Shown here in pieces: positions 45,816 to 61,024 of a stretch of 64,000 nt of DNA. Numbering within the stretch: the stretch's first letter is position 1; every line of letters starts with the position of its first letter. The notes beneath the pieces are model-generated. The model was not told where the DNA came from. It ran no database searches and worked only from the letters and a program-made list of their open reading frames with translations. The position numbers and the translations under genes were made by a program. The stretch lies in the NCBI RefSeq assembly GCF_000143415.4, contig NW_003314383.1:286789-350788 (forward strand), read 5' to 3'. This DNA comes from Selaginella moellendorffii (Eukaryota; Streptophyta; Lycopodiopsida; Selaginellales; Selaginellaceae).

Positions 45816-48800
45816 TTACTTGGACTGAAGTAGTTGTCTAATCACGTAATGTAGAATGCCTCCATTCTCAAAATACGTCAATTCCACCTGCAATGAGAAG
45901 CGTTACCAAGAGAATCTCGAGCAAGAATTTGAAAAACGAACCTGTGTGTCAAACCGCAAAGTGCAGGTGAAACTTTTGCCTTTATCAGTCTTCACAAGAA
46001 CGTCTTGCCCCGGCTTGATGTCCTTGATGTCCGAAGGAATATCAATGGTGAACCTCTCGTACCCTGTCAATCCCAGCGATTCTGCGTCCTCACCGCTCTT
46101 GAAACACAACGGGATGATGCCCATTCCCACCAAGTTGCTCCGATGAATACGCTCAAAACTCTTCGCAATTACTGCTTTCACACCCTGAAAGGAAAGGAAC
46201 ATTTGAAGGCAACAATAAAAACGCAACATTTTTTACCTGCAAATACGGCCCTTTGGCAGCCCAATCCCTGGAGCTTCCACTTCCATATTCTGCACCAGCA
46301 AGTATGATGGTATCATGCCCCTCGTCTTGGTATTTCTGAAAAAATAGAAGTGAAAAATAAAAATCTTAAAAAGTCAAAAAAATTTGCAAAATCAAATATA
46401 CCTTGGCAGCGTCAAATACAGAAAGCTTTTCTCCAGAAGGTATATGAATTGTCTTGGGGCCAACCTCGCCTTTGAGAAACTTGTTGACAATCCGGATGTT
46501 GGCAAATGTTCCTCTTGCCATGATCTCGTCGTTACCCCGACGGCTTCCATAAGAGTTGAAGTCCTTTTTCTCAACTCCACGTTCCATCAAGTACCTGGCA
46601 GCTGGACTGTCTTTGTTGATGTTTCCCGCAGGAGATATATGATCAGTCGTGATGCTGTCCCCAAAGTTTAGAATACAATACGCATCTTTTACGCCGTGGA
46701 CGCCAGGAGGGCTCTTCGTCATCGATTTAAAAAACGGGGGGTCATGCACGTAAGTAGATTCTGGATCCCACGCATATAAAGCACCAGAAGGAGCGGAAAG
46801 ATTGTTCCACATTTTGTTTTCCTTCGTGATGGTCTTATATGTTGATCGGAACATGTCCGGAACCACGGCTTTTTCGACTACCTGGAGAGCGCATGTTAAA
46901 ACAAAGAAAGCACGAGCTAGTCAACACCTTTGCCACTTCTTCGGACGAAGGCCAAATATCCCTCAAGAAAACCTCTTTTCCTGATTTCCCAACTCCAATA
47001 GGTTCCGTATCGAAGTCGATATCAACCTATAAGCGAATTTCTGTCAGAATCCCCAGCACGAGATGCACAGCGAAGGATCTTACCGTTCCAGCTAAGGCAT
47101 ATGCGACTACCAAAGGAGGTGATGCCAAGTAATTAGCTCGAGTCAAAGGATGGATACGACCCTCGAAGTTACGGTTTCCAGAAAGCACGGCAGCCGCGAT
47201 CATATCTGAAATTAAGAAGTGAGAAAAATAATTCCAGCCAAAGAATTACTCACCATTGTCAGCAATGGCAGACGCTACATCTTCGTGAATTTCTCCAGAA
47301 TTACCAATGCACGTTGTGCAGCCATAACCAACCAAACTAAAACCTTGCTTGTCAAGATACTCTGTCAAGCCACTGAAAAGCACGAAGGATGTCAGACAAA
47401 GAGTAATATACATGTCACTTAGTTTACCTCTGCTTAAGATACTTTGTAACTACCCCGGACCCTGGAGCAAGACTCGTCTTTATCCAAGGCTTTACTTGAA
47501 GGCCAAGTTCTGTTGCTTTTTTCGCAACAAGTCCGGCCCCAAGCATCACACTAGGATTCGACGTATTCGTACAGCTTGTAATGGCGGCAATAACAACATC
47601 GCCATGTCTGAGCTCAGCTGGTTTTCCTTCAAATTTGAACTTTGCAATTGCCGACTGCTCATCTTTAGGCACGCCAAAGCCCTACAAATAGCAGCATGTC
47701 AGATAAAAGAAAATGAATTATCGGTTTCTTACCTTGAACCCGACCTTGCTATCCAAACAATTATGCCAATCTTCTTTCATATCTTTTAAGTTTACTCGAT
47801 CGTGTGGACTGAACGGTTCAACATGAGAATCTTAGCAAGTATGAAGAACCTGCCTTACCGTTTCGGACCAGACACGCAGGGCTGTACTGAATCCAGATCC
47901 AACTCCAAATACGAAGAATAAACCTTCTCGGTTTCAGGCTGCAACAACCAAGATACGTAAGAAACATGTGTAAAGCTCATATACATGCATACCTCATCGT
48001 AATCAATGAACATTTTGTTTGCTCGCAAGTAGGATTCAATCATCTCGACCTGGGCACAAACAGCATTCAGAATACGTTTGTAGAGGCCGAAAGAAACAAG
48101 TACCTTCTTCTCATCACGACCGGTCATCCGCAAATACTGCAAAGACACGTGATCCACAGGGAAAAAGCCCATGGTGGCACCGTACTCAGGAGACATATTT
48201 GCAATAGTCGCCCGATCAGCCAAGGACAGCTCTTGCATACCCTTGCCTATAAAAAGCGTGAGTAGAATACTCCAGCGAGTGCAAAACCAGAAACCTTACC
48301 ATAAAACTCGACAAATTTTCCCACAACACCATGTTTCCTCAGCATCTGAGTGCACGTCAGCACCAAATCGGTAGCAGTAACTCCAGTTCGAAGTTTGCCG
48401 CTTAACTTGAAGCCAACAACCTCGGGCAAAACCATACTCATTGGCTGCAAACATGTACTCTTTGATAAACACTACAGTAGAATCAAATCTAATTATACTG
48501 ACCTGACCAAGCATCGCTGCCTCAGCTTCAATACCTCCAACACCCCATCCGGCAACACCAAGCCCGTCTATCATCGTCGTGTGTGAGTCAGTCCCAACTA
48601 GACTATCCGGGTATAAAAATCCATCATTAGAAAAAACTACACGAGCTAGATACTCGAGATTAACCTGCAACCAATAGTGTCTCAGAAACAAAACTAAAAT
48701 ATTCGAAACAGTACCTGGTGCACAATACCCGACCCAGGCGGCACAACCAGCATGTTTTTGAAAGCTGTAGCACCCCACTTTAGAAATCCAAATCGCTCCT

Positions 48801-49791
48801 TGTTACGGTCGAATTCATGTTTCATGTTGGCTTCAAGAGCATTCGCAGCCCTCGCTACATCAACTTGAACTGAATGATCTATGACCAGATCAACAGGAAT
48901 CTGAAAAAAATAAACGGAAAGAAGTTTGAGTCAAGAACATGAACTAAGTTAAGCTGATCACGTAGCTTACCATGGGATTAATTACGTTGGGATCCCCACC
49001 GAGCCTCTTCATCGCATCACGCATTGCAGCCAAGTCAACAACAGCAGGAACTCCAGTAAAATCCTGGAAAAGAGACAGTTAAGCTAAGAAATTACGAAAG
49101 CATCTAAACTGGTGGGCTACCTGCAAGATGACTCGTGCGGGCTTAAAAGCGATCTCCACTTGCTGGGGAGCTGTGTTCTCCCAGTCTATGATTTTCTCCA
49201 CATCTTCCTTTGTGACTTGAAAGTTGTCACAGTTCCTGATGCACGACTCCAGTAGAATCTTGATGGAATACGGCAGCTTTTCTGAAAAGCCAAAGAATTT
49301 CAGTGGCCAAACCACGCACAAACAATGGGACTTACCAACGCGAGGATCGTTCAAAGCTGGCAGGCTGTAGTACTTTCCATGGCCCTCCAAAGGCTTTACC
49401 AGATTCTTGTAGGGGTTAGCTGCAAAAAACGAATCCAAGGAGAAATATTTCAGCTCTTGCGAATGCATCGCAGCGAAATCAGACCTGACGAGGAGTAGTC
49501 CCTGGAACTCCTGCGCTGTCCAGGCGCCGTCAAAACCCCGGCCTGCGCGACAGCGCATTGACCTCCTCCGATCCTAGCGCCCCTCCTGTACCAGGCGGGG
49601 GCTCCAAACGGCAGATCGGCAGCGGCCGCAGAGGAGGAAGAAAAGTACTTCGATCTAGCAGGCCTGCCGGACCTAGCCGACGACGAGCAAGCGGAGAAAT
49701 TCCTGGATCCGGGATTCTCCAAATACACCGCGCGCGCCCGCAATGCCAATCGCGCCAGGCGCGGCAACTTGAGCGACGATGACACAGACAT
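45816..49791 (-). CDS. ACO: Aconitate hydratase, probably mitochondrial
   Basis: Catalyses citrate-isocitrate interconversion with a 4Fe-4S cluster. About 18-20 short-intron exons run from ATG at 49791 to the stop at 45816, giving roughly 1000 residues. Exon 1 (49791-49485) encodes about 100 Arg/Ser/Ala-rich residues without acidic clusters, typical of an organelle transit peptide. It joins in phase to [12 protein letters not shown] at 49419. Conserved blocks include [32 protein letters not shown] (first cluster Cys), [12 protein letters not shown] (other two Cys), [24 protein letters not shown] and [12 protein letters not shown]. The C-terminus ends [10 protein letters not shown]. All catalytic landmarks are present. 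Mitochondrial targeting is inferred from the N-terminus only. Confidence 0.93.
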
Positions 49792-50221
49792 CGGGGAAGA
49801 GCCTATCGATTCTCACCAGCGCCGCCTCCTCCTCTCTCCTCAAGCAATCATCGGAATGAGAAAAGCTTCGATAGGAGATTTTCAATTCTAGGGTTCCTTC
49901 TTTTCCCTTAGAACCAACACGGGTGGAGCCGTGGCCGTCGGATGGAATGGCCATCGCCCCGCGCGCCGTCGGATCAACACGTGTGGGCGGAACGAGCACG
50001 GATAGCGACAAAAGGGAGGCCTTTCCTGATGGCGGCATTTTCATTTGCACTAATATAAGCTAAATTAGCTTGCTTCGTTGTCCCGTTCTAACAGTGCCAA
50101 AACAGCAAGACACTTGCCCACAGCACCTTCGTTAGATTTGCGACAATTCTTTGGTCCGATCAATCGATCAATCAAGGGGCGCCCAGATCGCGATCGATTG
50201 ATCCCAATTCGCGATCGAATG

Positions 50222-50400
50222 CGCCCAATTTGACGATTTCAAGGCGCGCATTTGCATCCGCGCACCGAATTCCACGAATTTCGCTACCGGAGCTGCGAAT
50301 TCCCCGATTCCCTGCTCGTCCATAGCGCCCTAATCGCATATGCCCATAATGGGCATCTGGACATGTCAAGATACCCGTACGTAACTCCCCCGCTTCCGTA
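50222..50400 (+). pseudogene. PPR gene fragment
   Basis: The plus strand reads HSALIAYAHNGHLD and then CCGTACGTAACTCC. This matches the PPR gene at 61280-61350 (LVAYAQNGHLEEA...MPVRNSV) with an internal deletion. It is a remnant of a PPR repeat lying in the 3' flank of the F2KP gene, outside any long frame. Confidence 0.6.
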
Positions 50401-50432
50401 CAAAGATGTCAATGCCTTTTATAATGAGGTTA

Positions 50433-53648
<3,216 letters not shown>

Positions 53649-54308
53649 TGCCCTGATCGTCGCTGCTACAACATCATCCCTCGGCAGCACATCCCAAACC
53701 CTGAGCGATGACGCGAAGCCAAGAACAGAGAAAAGAAATCCCTATCTATCGCTGCGCTTCCTCTTTGTCAAGCACCTTCGAATATGCTTCGCAAGCCAGG
53801 ACACGTAGTCTACGGCCACGTGTCATCGCGCTGTTCGATCAGCAATGGTAGAATGACGCCGGCAGCATCTTCTGCAATAGATTCTTCTCGTTGAGGCGCT
53901 ATGAGCGCTATGGAAAAAGGTCAGAGCATGAAAAGGCAAGATACATTTAATTTTGCAAGCTCTTTGTGCTGAGTTGGAAGTAAAGGTGTAATGTTCATGT
54001 CCGCCACCTAGCGGTCGAGGACCTCCACCACAATTTATAGCACTCCAACACTGGATTTCCGGAAGTTGCAAAATACCTTAAGGCCGTCAACCTGGCGTTT
54101 AGATAGATGGTAAGATAGGAGAGAGTAGGAAAACATAGTAATGGCGCTGCAGTGACTTTAAAAATATTTTTAAAACAATAATTAAAATTAAAAGATTTCA
54201 TTATTTATAATATAGTTATGGATTTCCTGATTCATTGCCGATATTCATTTTACTCAAACCCTAAATATAAGTTTTTCTCATAAAAATCCATAAAGGTTTT
54301 CTTAGGGC
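53649..54308. other. Intergenic, divergent promoters
   Basis: Lies between the F2KP gene (-) and the kinase-like gene (+). No gene or repeat stands out; the right half is AT-rich. Confidence 0.6.
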
Positions 54309-56069
54309 ATGGCGGTCGAGTCATTTTTGAAGGCGCTGTGGGATTTGCCGCTCACTGCCGAGGAGAAGGCGTGGATCCATTTAGAGTTTATGGAAATGCC
54401 TGTGCATTTGGTAGCTAGGTACTTCATTCCTTCGACTCCACAGGACAAAGCGGCCACACTTCGCTCCTTCCTGAAAAAACTTGAAGGTAAGAAACGGCTT
54501 CTGAGCAATACATTTGTCACTAGTGCTAAAGATCGTTTTTTCAGGTAAAAAACGGGTTCCGAGCAATACATATGTCACTAGTGCTAAGGGCAATCAGCAG
54601 GTATAAACGGGTTTGTGTGCAGCCGGAGACAATGCTAGGCCAGGCCGACCGGATTTTAGTTGCCCTTCGGTGGCTGTACTTGCTAGTCGAAGGAGGTAAA
54701 GTGCAGCTCACTCATTTACGGACGGCTAGACTTCGGAAGATAAAGGTGGCGGAAGCGGATTACTACCCTGCGATTCTGTGCTTCCTGGAAGCGGCATCTT
54801 TTGGGCAGGAGGGTTTGCACTTTGGAGGAGAGGGAAACGTAAGGAAGTCGGATCTTCAGGGTTTCGTGAGCTCCAAGATGAAGGCTCCAACCAAAGTGAA
54901 GACTTCAGTCAAGCACGCAAAGGACAGTGACCCGACAGGAGTTGAGTCGAATGCACTCTTGATTGGGCAAGAAGCTGAATACTTGAGCCTGTGGCTATGG
55001 GCTGCCTTTTCTGCCGCATGGACAGGTTCTGGGTGGTGAAATATCTGCGACAAGACGGAAGTGTGGAGGTGAGTCCTGAGTTCCCACGAGCGCAGAAGCC
55101 CAATGAAACTCCGCAGCAGTTGGCCCTGATGAATCCCGCCTTCATACTGATGAAGCTGAGGGATTTGGACGACAGCGAGAGCAGGCTGTGGAGTGTTAGG
55201 CTCTGTGATATCCTTCCTGGCGTGCCGTCACTGGGATTCTCGACGTTGGTTGCATACATGGAGCAGCTGCGTGAGATACATGGTCTACGGGTTTCAGTTG
55301 TTCGTTTTCGTGGAGCACACAACGACGATATCAGCATCTCAGACCTGAACATCGTCGCTTATGGCCGCACGTCGCTTGTCATGCTCAGGAGATCGCGCTC
55401 AACGGTGTTGAAGATATGTTTGCCTGCAGATGCTGGCACCGAGAGAGAGATACATTCAGCATCGGATGATCATCCTAATCTGCGGCAACTACTGAACTGG
55501 GGGACTGTGGACGTCGGGAACAGGGAGGGTGTTTTCCAGTTTTTGGAGTTGGACGGATTTGGGGAGCCTTTCAGAGCGAAGCATATAAGTGATTTAGCTT
55601 CAACTGAGATGATGTGGAACCAGGCATTCGAAGGTCTGAGGCATCTTCACCGCAAAGGCATCCTGCATCGAGACATGAAGCCAGACAACATGCTGGTGTT
55701 TAAAGGGAATGTATTGATGACTACGACGTCTCCTGTTTCAAAACTGATCGTCAGGAATTGAGGAGAAAGGTTGGCACTCGCGGTTATCACTCGCCATCCA
55801 GCTCGATGCAGCCTTACAAAGAAGAAGACGACATCCTATCCCTTGCTCTGGCGTTCTATTCTGCAAGGCTCGGCATCACAAAGTCTTCAAGGACGGGGCG
55901 CTTGCAGATCTTACGATGCTGTTTGGACCCGCACCTGTTCCCTGCTTGCATGAGGATGGCAGTTGAGGATGCTTTGCGGAAACTCGGCCTCGATCAAGAA
56001 CAGGATGATGAAGACAACAAAGAAGAAGAAAATGAAGACGAAGATGAAGATGACGATGAGGAAGGTTAA
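54309..56069 (+). pseudogene. Kinase-like gene with frameshifts
   Basis: ATG at 54309 (MAVESFLKALWDLP). I do not recognise the N-terminal half. The C-terminal half is protein-kinase-like: LHRKGILHRDMKPDNMLVF carries the catalytic loop, and in the next frame IDDYDVSC sits at the DFG position, followed by GTRGYHSPS. It ends in an acidic Asp/Glu-rich tail. Two frame changes interrupt it, near 54990-55040 and near 55735-55760. The first intron (54488-54544) is nearly identical to the next 56 nt. Either it is a pseudogene or unannotated tiny introns restore the frame; a pseudogene is likelier. Confidence 0.6.
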
Positions 56070-56232
56070 GCAGAGCATAGTTGTCGGGCACAGAAGTGGA
56101 AGCTTTTTGTACTTATCTTTTTTTTTGTCTTGTTTTGTTTCTGGTACAGAAGTAGAAAGCGGTCTAAAGGTAACTATGAAGCTATTAAAGTTTGAGGTTT
56201 TAATATTAAGGAAATATATTTCAAGCGCGAAG

Positions 56233-56268
56233 AATATATATATGTATATATATATATATATATATATT
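56233..56268. repeat. TA microsatellite
   Basis: About 18 TA units with one TG interruption, shortly after the kinase-like gene. Confidence 0.9.
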
Positions 56269-56517
56269 TCTCATAGCCTGGCCGATCAATATCCACCTTG
56301 GAAGAGACGAGGAGCTGGAAGTGCTGTTGTGACCAATCGATATCCACCTTAGAGTCACGTTCAGAAGACACGAGTGATTTATGAGCGCCGGAAGTGCGCA
56401 TAGCAACAGCGGACTCCACCAGATCAACGACTCGGTTGAGGCGTTGCATTAGTCAGGCTTTTTGGTTATCAAATGCAGGTCTCGTGCCGCATCATCGCTG
56501 CTCCCGGCACCTCAGTT

Positions 56518-56582
56518 CCATTTCCGGGATTCGAACCAGGGTCTTCTGGCTGAGAGCCAAATATCTTGACCGACTAAATTGG
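56518..56582 (-). pseudogene. tRNA-Glu(CTC)-like sequence, probably a pseudo-tRNA
   Basis: The minus strand shows a D-arm-like TTTAGTCGGTCAAGATA, an anticodon stem-loop TTTGG-CTCTCAG-CCAGA (anticodon CTC) and a T arm GG-TTCGAAT-CC. The T stem has one mismatch, the D arm is two bases short and the acceptor stem pairs poorly. It is therefore more likely a tRNA-derived pseudogene or SINE head than a working tRNA. Confidence 0.6.
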
Positions 56583-56864
56583 TGTATTGAACCGAGATAT
56601 GATTAATTAAGGGGTCAGGGCTTTAAGAATGGCCTCCTGCTTCTGCCGATCCGAGAGGCGAGCTGAATGTGGGGGATTCTGAAGCGAGAAGCGGAGCAAG
56701 CTGCCCAGAGATTTTAACGTGTTGAGAGGCACACTTAGTCGAGAGGCGAGGAGCGGCTCTCTCTCTCAACGGCTACAGGGCTTTCGTTTCCCAAGGGTCT
56801 TGAGGTAGCAATTCCAAATCCTTCGCTGCGGCTTATATGAGTTCCGTATGTGCATGGCTTCGAA

Positions 56865-57520
56865 ATGACTCTTGGTCACCAGGCTCGTGAGCTGGATGAA
56901 GTGGAGGCTAGGTCTCTCCGACTTGAAGGAAACAGGTTGGTCTTTTCTTACTTCTTTGGATTCTAACTGAGTGGTGAAAGTTCAGATTGTTTTATGAGGG
57001 CAGCTACCTTCTGGCATGCCAGAAATACAGCCTGTGCATGCAAGGGCTTTAATCACGAGTGAAGGAGTTTTCCTGGCTGCATCTAACAGGGACACCTTTC
57101 GTTCAAGAATGTAGCTCCGAGGCATTCCTGAGGCTGAGGAAGCACTCGCAGATTGCAATATGGTGCTGGAGGCAAATCCACTACATGAAAAGTGTCTCTT
57201 CAGAAAAGCGGCCGCTCTCAGTGCATTTGGCGTACATCGTGAAGCTCTCCGCTGTCTGGAGCGGGCTCTTCTGCATGCAATTGCTTCATCAAGAAAGGCT
57301 GAGTATAGCGAGATGTTCGAAGTTCCTAGAGCAGTCAGAGAAGGGTGTTTACGACTTGGAGGACTACATATGGAACAACTGCAAGTTCAAAATGGCTCCA
57401 GAGTCTAGCGATTATGCTGGACATGTCGAGATCAAACTCACACCAAATGGCTATGGATGGAGTTTATACCTTACTAAAGATATTGAAGCTAACTCATCTA
57501 ATAAATTTAATTTGCTCTGA
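56865..57520 (+). pseudogene. TPR-SET domain protein fragment
   Basis: Starts at ATG 56865 with a TPR-like helix (ELDEVEARSLRLEGNR, intron, LFYEGSYLLACQKYSL) and then meets a stop. Another frame (57121-57408) gives a second TPR (EALADCNMVLEANP, RKAAALSAFG, EALRCLERAL). A third (57345-57510) gives YDLEDYIWNN, then SSDYAGHVEIKL and LYLTKDIEA, the lead-in of a SET domain of the plant TPR-SET type. The rest of SET is not recognisable, so the gene is truncated and frameshifted. Confidence 0.65.
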
Positions 57521-59546
57521 CTGGGTTTAACCCAAAGGGTAGGATGTTAAGAAAGTAAAGCTCTCAATAGAATTGCAGACCAATTGCAAGAGTGCTCAAC
57601 CTTGACAGGAAGGTGAACAACTGCCAACTAGATTCCAATCTGTTTGTGGGACTTGTTTGTGTTGCAAGTGCATCTTCAAGGGTAGTCAAGCAGCTGAATG
57701 CCCTGCCCTTCAATTGTAGAGGGCTCTTTTGTTCGACTTTTCCAGGCTATCACTCTTTTCGACCCTGCTCCAGTGGCCGTAGATATGCAACACATGATAC
57801 CCCGAGTAGAACTTACGCATGGAATTTGGAACGTTCGAAGGCGAAAGTTTTAATGCTCTGTTAAGCCAAGCAAGATGAAGGAATAGATTTGCGAGAGAAA
57901 ATGAAGGCATTTTATGAAAACGACGTGGTTGGCCCGCAAATATTATGCAAAGGAAGCAGCACCACAATTAGAATCAAGGGGGAAAGGGGAAGAGGAAAGA
58001 ATAAATTAGATCCACTAGCGGTAGTGGAGGAGAGAACCTTGGGCCGACAACGAGGAGACTCCTCTAAACCATGTAGAACTTCCAAGACCCATGACAGCTG
58101 ATACAACAGATTAAAGAATTGGAGCACACACGAAGCATTTTGTGGAGAAACACAGAGTTACAAAATGGAAGACTGTCCCTCGAGCAAGCGGCACCTTTCA
58201 AGCGGGAGAGGCTTTTTTCAGTACTTGTACTAGATTTGTATGTTTTTAAGTTGCGAGCGCACACGATTTTGTTCTTCGGCTTGCTGTAACTACAGGAATC
58301 TCTATCGTACAATCTTTGTTCTCTGTTGTTCTACTGCTGTTCATTGTTCTTGGTGATGCAGAACAGATTGTTTGATTCGATCGATTTTGAAACTAGACAT
58401 ATAAGTCATGCCAGTTATAAGTGGGGACGATGTGAGCTCAGGGCAGGCTGTTATTCTCTCTGTACTTCTCTCCATCCCTCTCGTTCCATTCCCTGCTTGC
58501 TTGGCTATCTATTCCTTCTGATTCAGGGAGTTCTTCCCCCCTGGTTGTCTCATTTATTCAATACAATGGACCTGATAGAGATCGGGGTCCTTGGACACAA
58601 GGCCGTGACATATGCAGCAACAAACATCATCAAAACAGGACAAGCCAGTTGCAAGTTATCTTTGCAACCACGATGCACTATCACTTTTGGAGCATCTTTC
58701 CTCTTTGGACGCGGGTATTTGGCTAGCTACAGACATTGGTGATGCAGACTGGCTGACATCACTCTCTTTGGCCTGTGGATATATTGTCATGGCATTTTCG
58801 AAGGAGTTACCTTATGGCCACTGTTTTGGATAAAGGTATTAGGCCAAACCTTGTACTGTTGGTATCTTTCCTTTGGTATGATCCTCCTCTTTGGTAATGT
58901 CAGCCCAAATGCATTTTTAGAACTTTGCAAAAAAGTTCATTTAGTCTTAAACCAAATCCACCATCAGCCATCTTTCTGCGTTCAACTCTTCAAGAAAATG
59001 TTGCAATAGTATTAGGTTAAAGATTAGCAAAAAAAACTCACATTCTAGATGCAAGAATCATCATATAACACCTTTGATACATGAACTAACTTATCATGTG
59101 GCATGGAATATTCAACACATCAACTTACTGATGCTTCCTTGATCTCGACACAGCCCAATTGCTCTCTGCTTACTAGTGGCAACCTCACCAATTATATATG
59201 TCTCTTTCTAGGAAAGATCTTGTGCCGATAAAACAAGTGATGATCTGCCACAAGTGCAAACAAGCACATGCCCAGCCTCACAGTACACTGTTGATACCGA
59301 CACAAGATCTCTGAACACACTCACTCTATAATATTTGACACAATGGGATTTATGTTGTTTAGCCATGCTCCTATCTTTCAGCTCTAAGATTCTCGGGATC
59401 TTGCCACCTCAGAAGCCCTAATCTACATCACTGTTTGAGTGCAACCCAAGTATACCTCCAATTGCCATTCTTACTCCAGTTTGCAACATTATTGGCAAAT
59501 GAATAGCCTGCCCTGTGCTCTTGCTTTATATCATCTCCACTGTTAC
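57521..59546. other. Degenerate or empty stretch
   Basis: Short frames at 57592-57864 may be further debris of the TPR-SET gene (for example ITLFDPAPVAVDMQH in one frame). From about 58000 to 59546 I see no supported gene. Confidence 0.5.
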
Positions 59547-60427
59547 TTACGGAAATGACTCATAACACCAGGGGATGAGCTCCACGAAGAAGTTGCCTAT
59601 TGTTGGCCCAAGTCGAGCCCAAGGTGTGTGGTGGTGGTCCGTGATGCAGCTTAGAGACATGGAAGACATTATGAATCCAGCACCCAGTGGAAGCTCCATC
59701 TGGAGTGCAATGTCGTTCACTATGGCTGCATTGCACTTCTCCAGCGGGATTTTTGGCTGCCATCTTCCCCCAGCAGTCACCTGTGGGGTTCTCTCCTCCC
59801 CTTGTTTGTCAGACCTGACTCCACGCATCCGGTCTATCAATTTCTGGTCTGTGCCTCCTGGAAGAAGTGGAACCGTTGATGAGCCCTGGAACCAGTCAGC
59901 TGGCGAGCTGGCCCCGTCCATCGATACTTGAACACATCCTTCTCTCCTGGCATTCCTGGAGTTGATCTTGCCACTCTAAACTTCAAGTCCAGTCCTTTGG
60001 TCCTTTGCTTTCTTGATCAGTCTTTCTGCCATGCAAGCGCACCTCCAGTTGATCTTGGCGATCCAAGATCTGCTCCTGCTGCGAACCGAGCTGCCAGAGA
60101 GACTGATCAAGATTGTTGCATGGCCAAATACTGCTCATTTCCATGCTTCTGATCCGTCAGATACTGCTGCATGAATGCTTGCAGCACATTCTTGATCTCC
60201 CCCAGCCCCTCCAATGAGGATGCCACGTCAATATCTGGCTCCAACGTCACATTGGCCGCCTTGTGCATGGCGAAAAGCCCTAGCCATTTCTGCCGTGACC
60301 CCGATCATGGAACCCTGGCTGCTCCTGGGAGACGGAGACAGCCTCTCAATCGGACAGCTCTCTTCCCGCTCCCTCATCCTCACAGATTAACATGAACGCC
60401 CAGAGGATTGGCGCTCTGATACCCAGG
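59547..60427 (-). mobile_element. LTR-retroelement 5' remnant with primer binding site
   Basis: At about 60412-60427 the minus strand reads CTGGGTATCAGAGCGCC, close to the initiator tRNA-Met primer site used by many plant LTR elements. Downstream on the minus strand, broken gag-like frames follow, including a 124-codon frame at 59547-59921. No pol motif is visible. The family is not assigned. Confidence 0.5.
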
Positions 60428-60524
60428 ATCTAACTATTCTACCGTGGTGCCAAGTTTGGAATGAAGCACCTGCTCTATAATTGCTCTCACCTTGCTGAAC
60501 AAAATGATTATAGGGAGGCGAATT

Positions 60525-60588
60525 TCGAGAGTCGAACTCAATACTCCTATCATACCACTAGACCATTGGATTAATCGCGTTGCTTTTG
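60525..60588 (-). pseudogene. tRNA-like fragment lacking an anticodon arm
   Basis: The minus strand has TGGTCTAGTGGTATGATA (A-box-like D arm) and TTGAG-TTCGACT-CTCGA (B-box-like T arm) separated by only a few bases. The anticodon arm is missing, so this cannot be a functional tRNA. It may be a tRNA-Gly-like remnant or SINE head. Confidence 0.45.
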
Positions 60589-61024
60589 CTTTTCATGCTA
60601 TGAGCCTTTAGATTTGAGAATGAAGCAAAGAAGACAATTTGATGAATCTTTTGTTGGTGGTTGCAGACTTTCATGGGGGCTTGGATGGATTTTAGCATGA
60701 CACGAAACTGGACTGTTTGCTGCTATTTCCCGTAGCCGATATTGCACCGATGAATCCAGCAAACAACAGCAATGAGGAACTGATGATCAACAAAAGAAAA
60801 ACCGCACGGAACTCATCCATTTCGTGACGAATCATATAACAATCGCTCTCAAGCAGGAAACAAAACAGGCCATTGGACTTCCTCCTTTTGTTTCTCAATT
60901 GTTCATTCAAGCTCACCCACGTTTGTATCTGGAAACTCGGTGTGTTTACAAATCAAACGATCAAACTATATTAGTCTAATATTAGAGTTTCAAAAATGTT
61001 ATTCGCGCGCTAAATTCGTGAAGA
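60589..61024. other. Intergenic, upstream of the PPR gene
   Basis: No gene or repeat recognised; presumably holds the promoter of the PPR gene. Confidence 0.5.

Noticed and set aside
58326-58833. Frames of 138 and 73 codons on the plus strand
   Set aside because: No recognised motif, overlapping frames and no splice support; not enough to call a gene.
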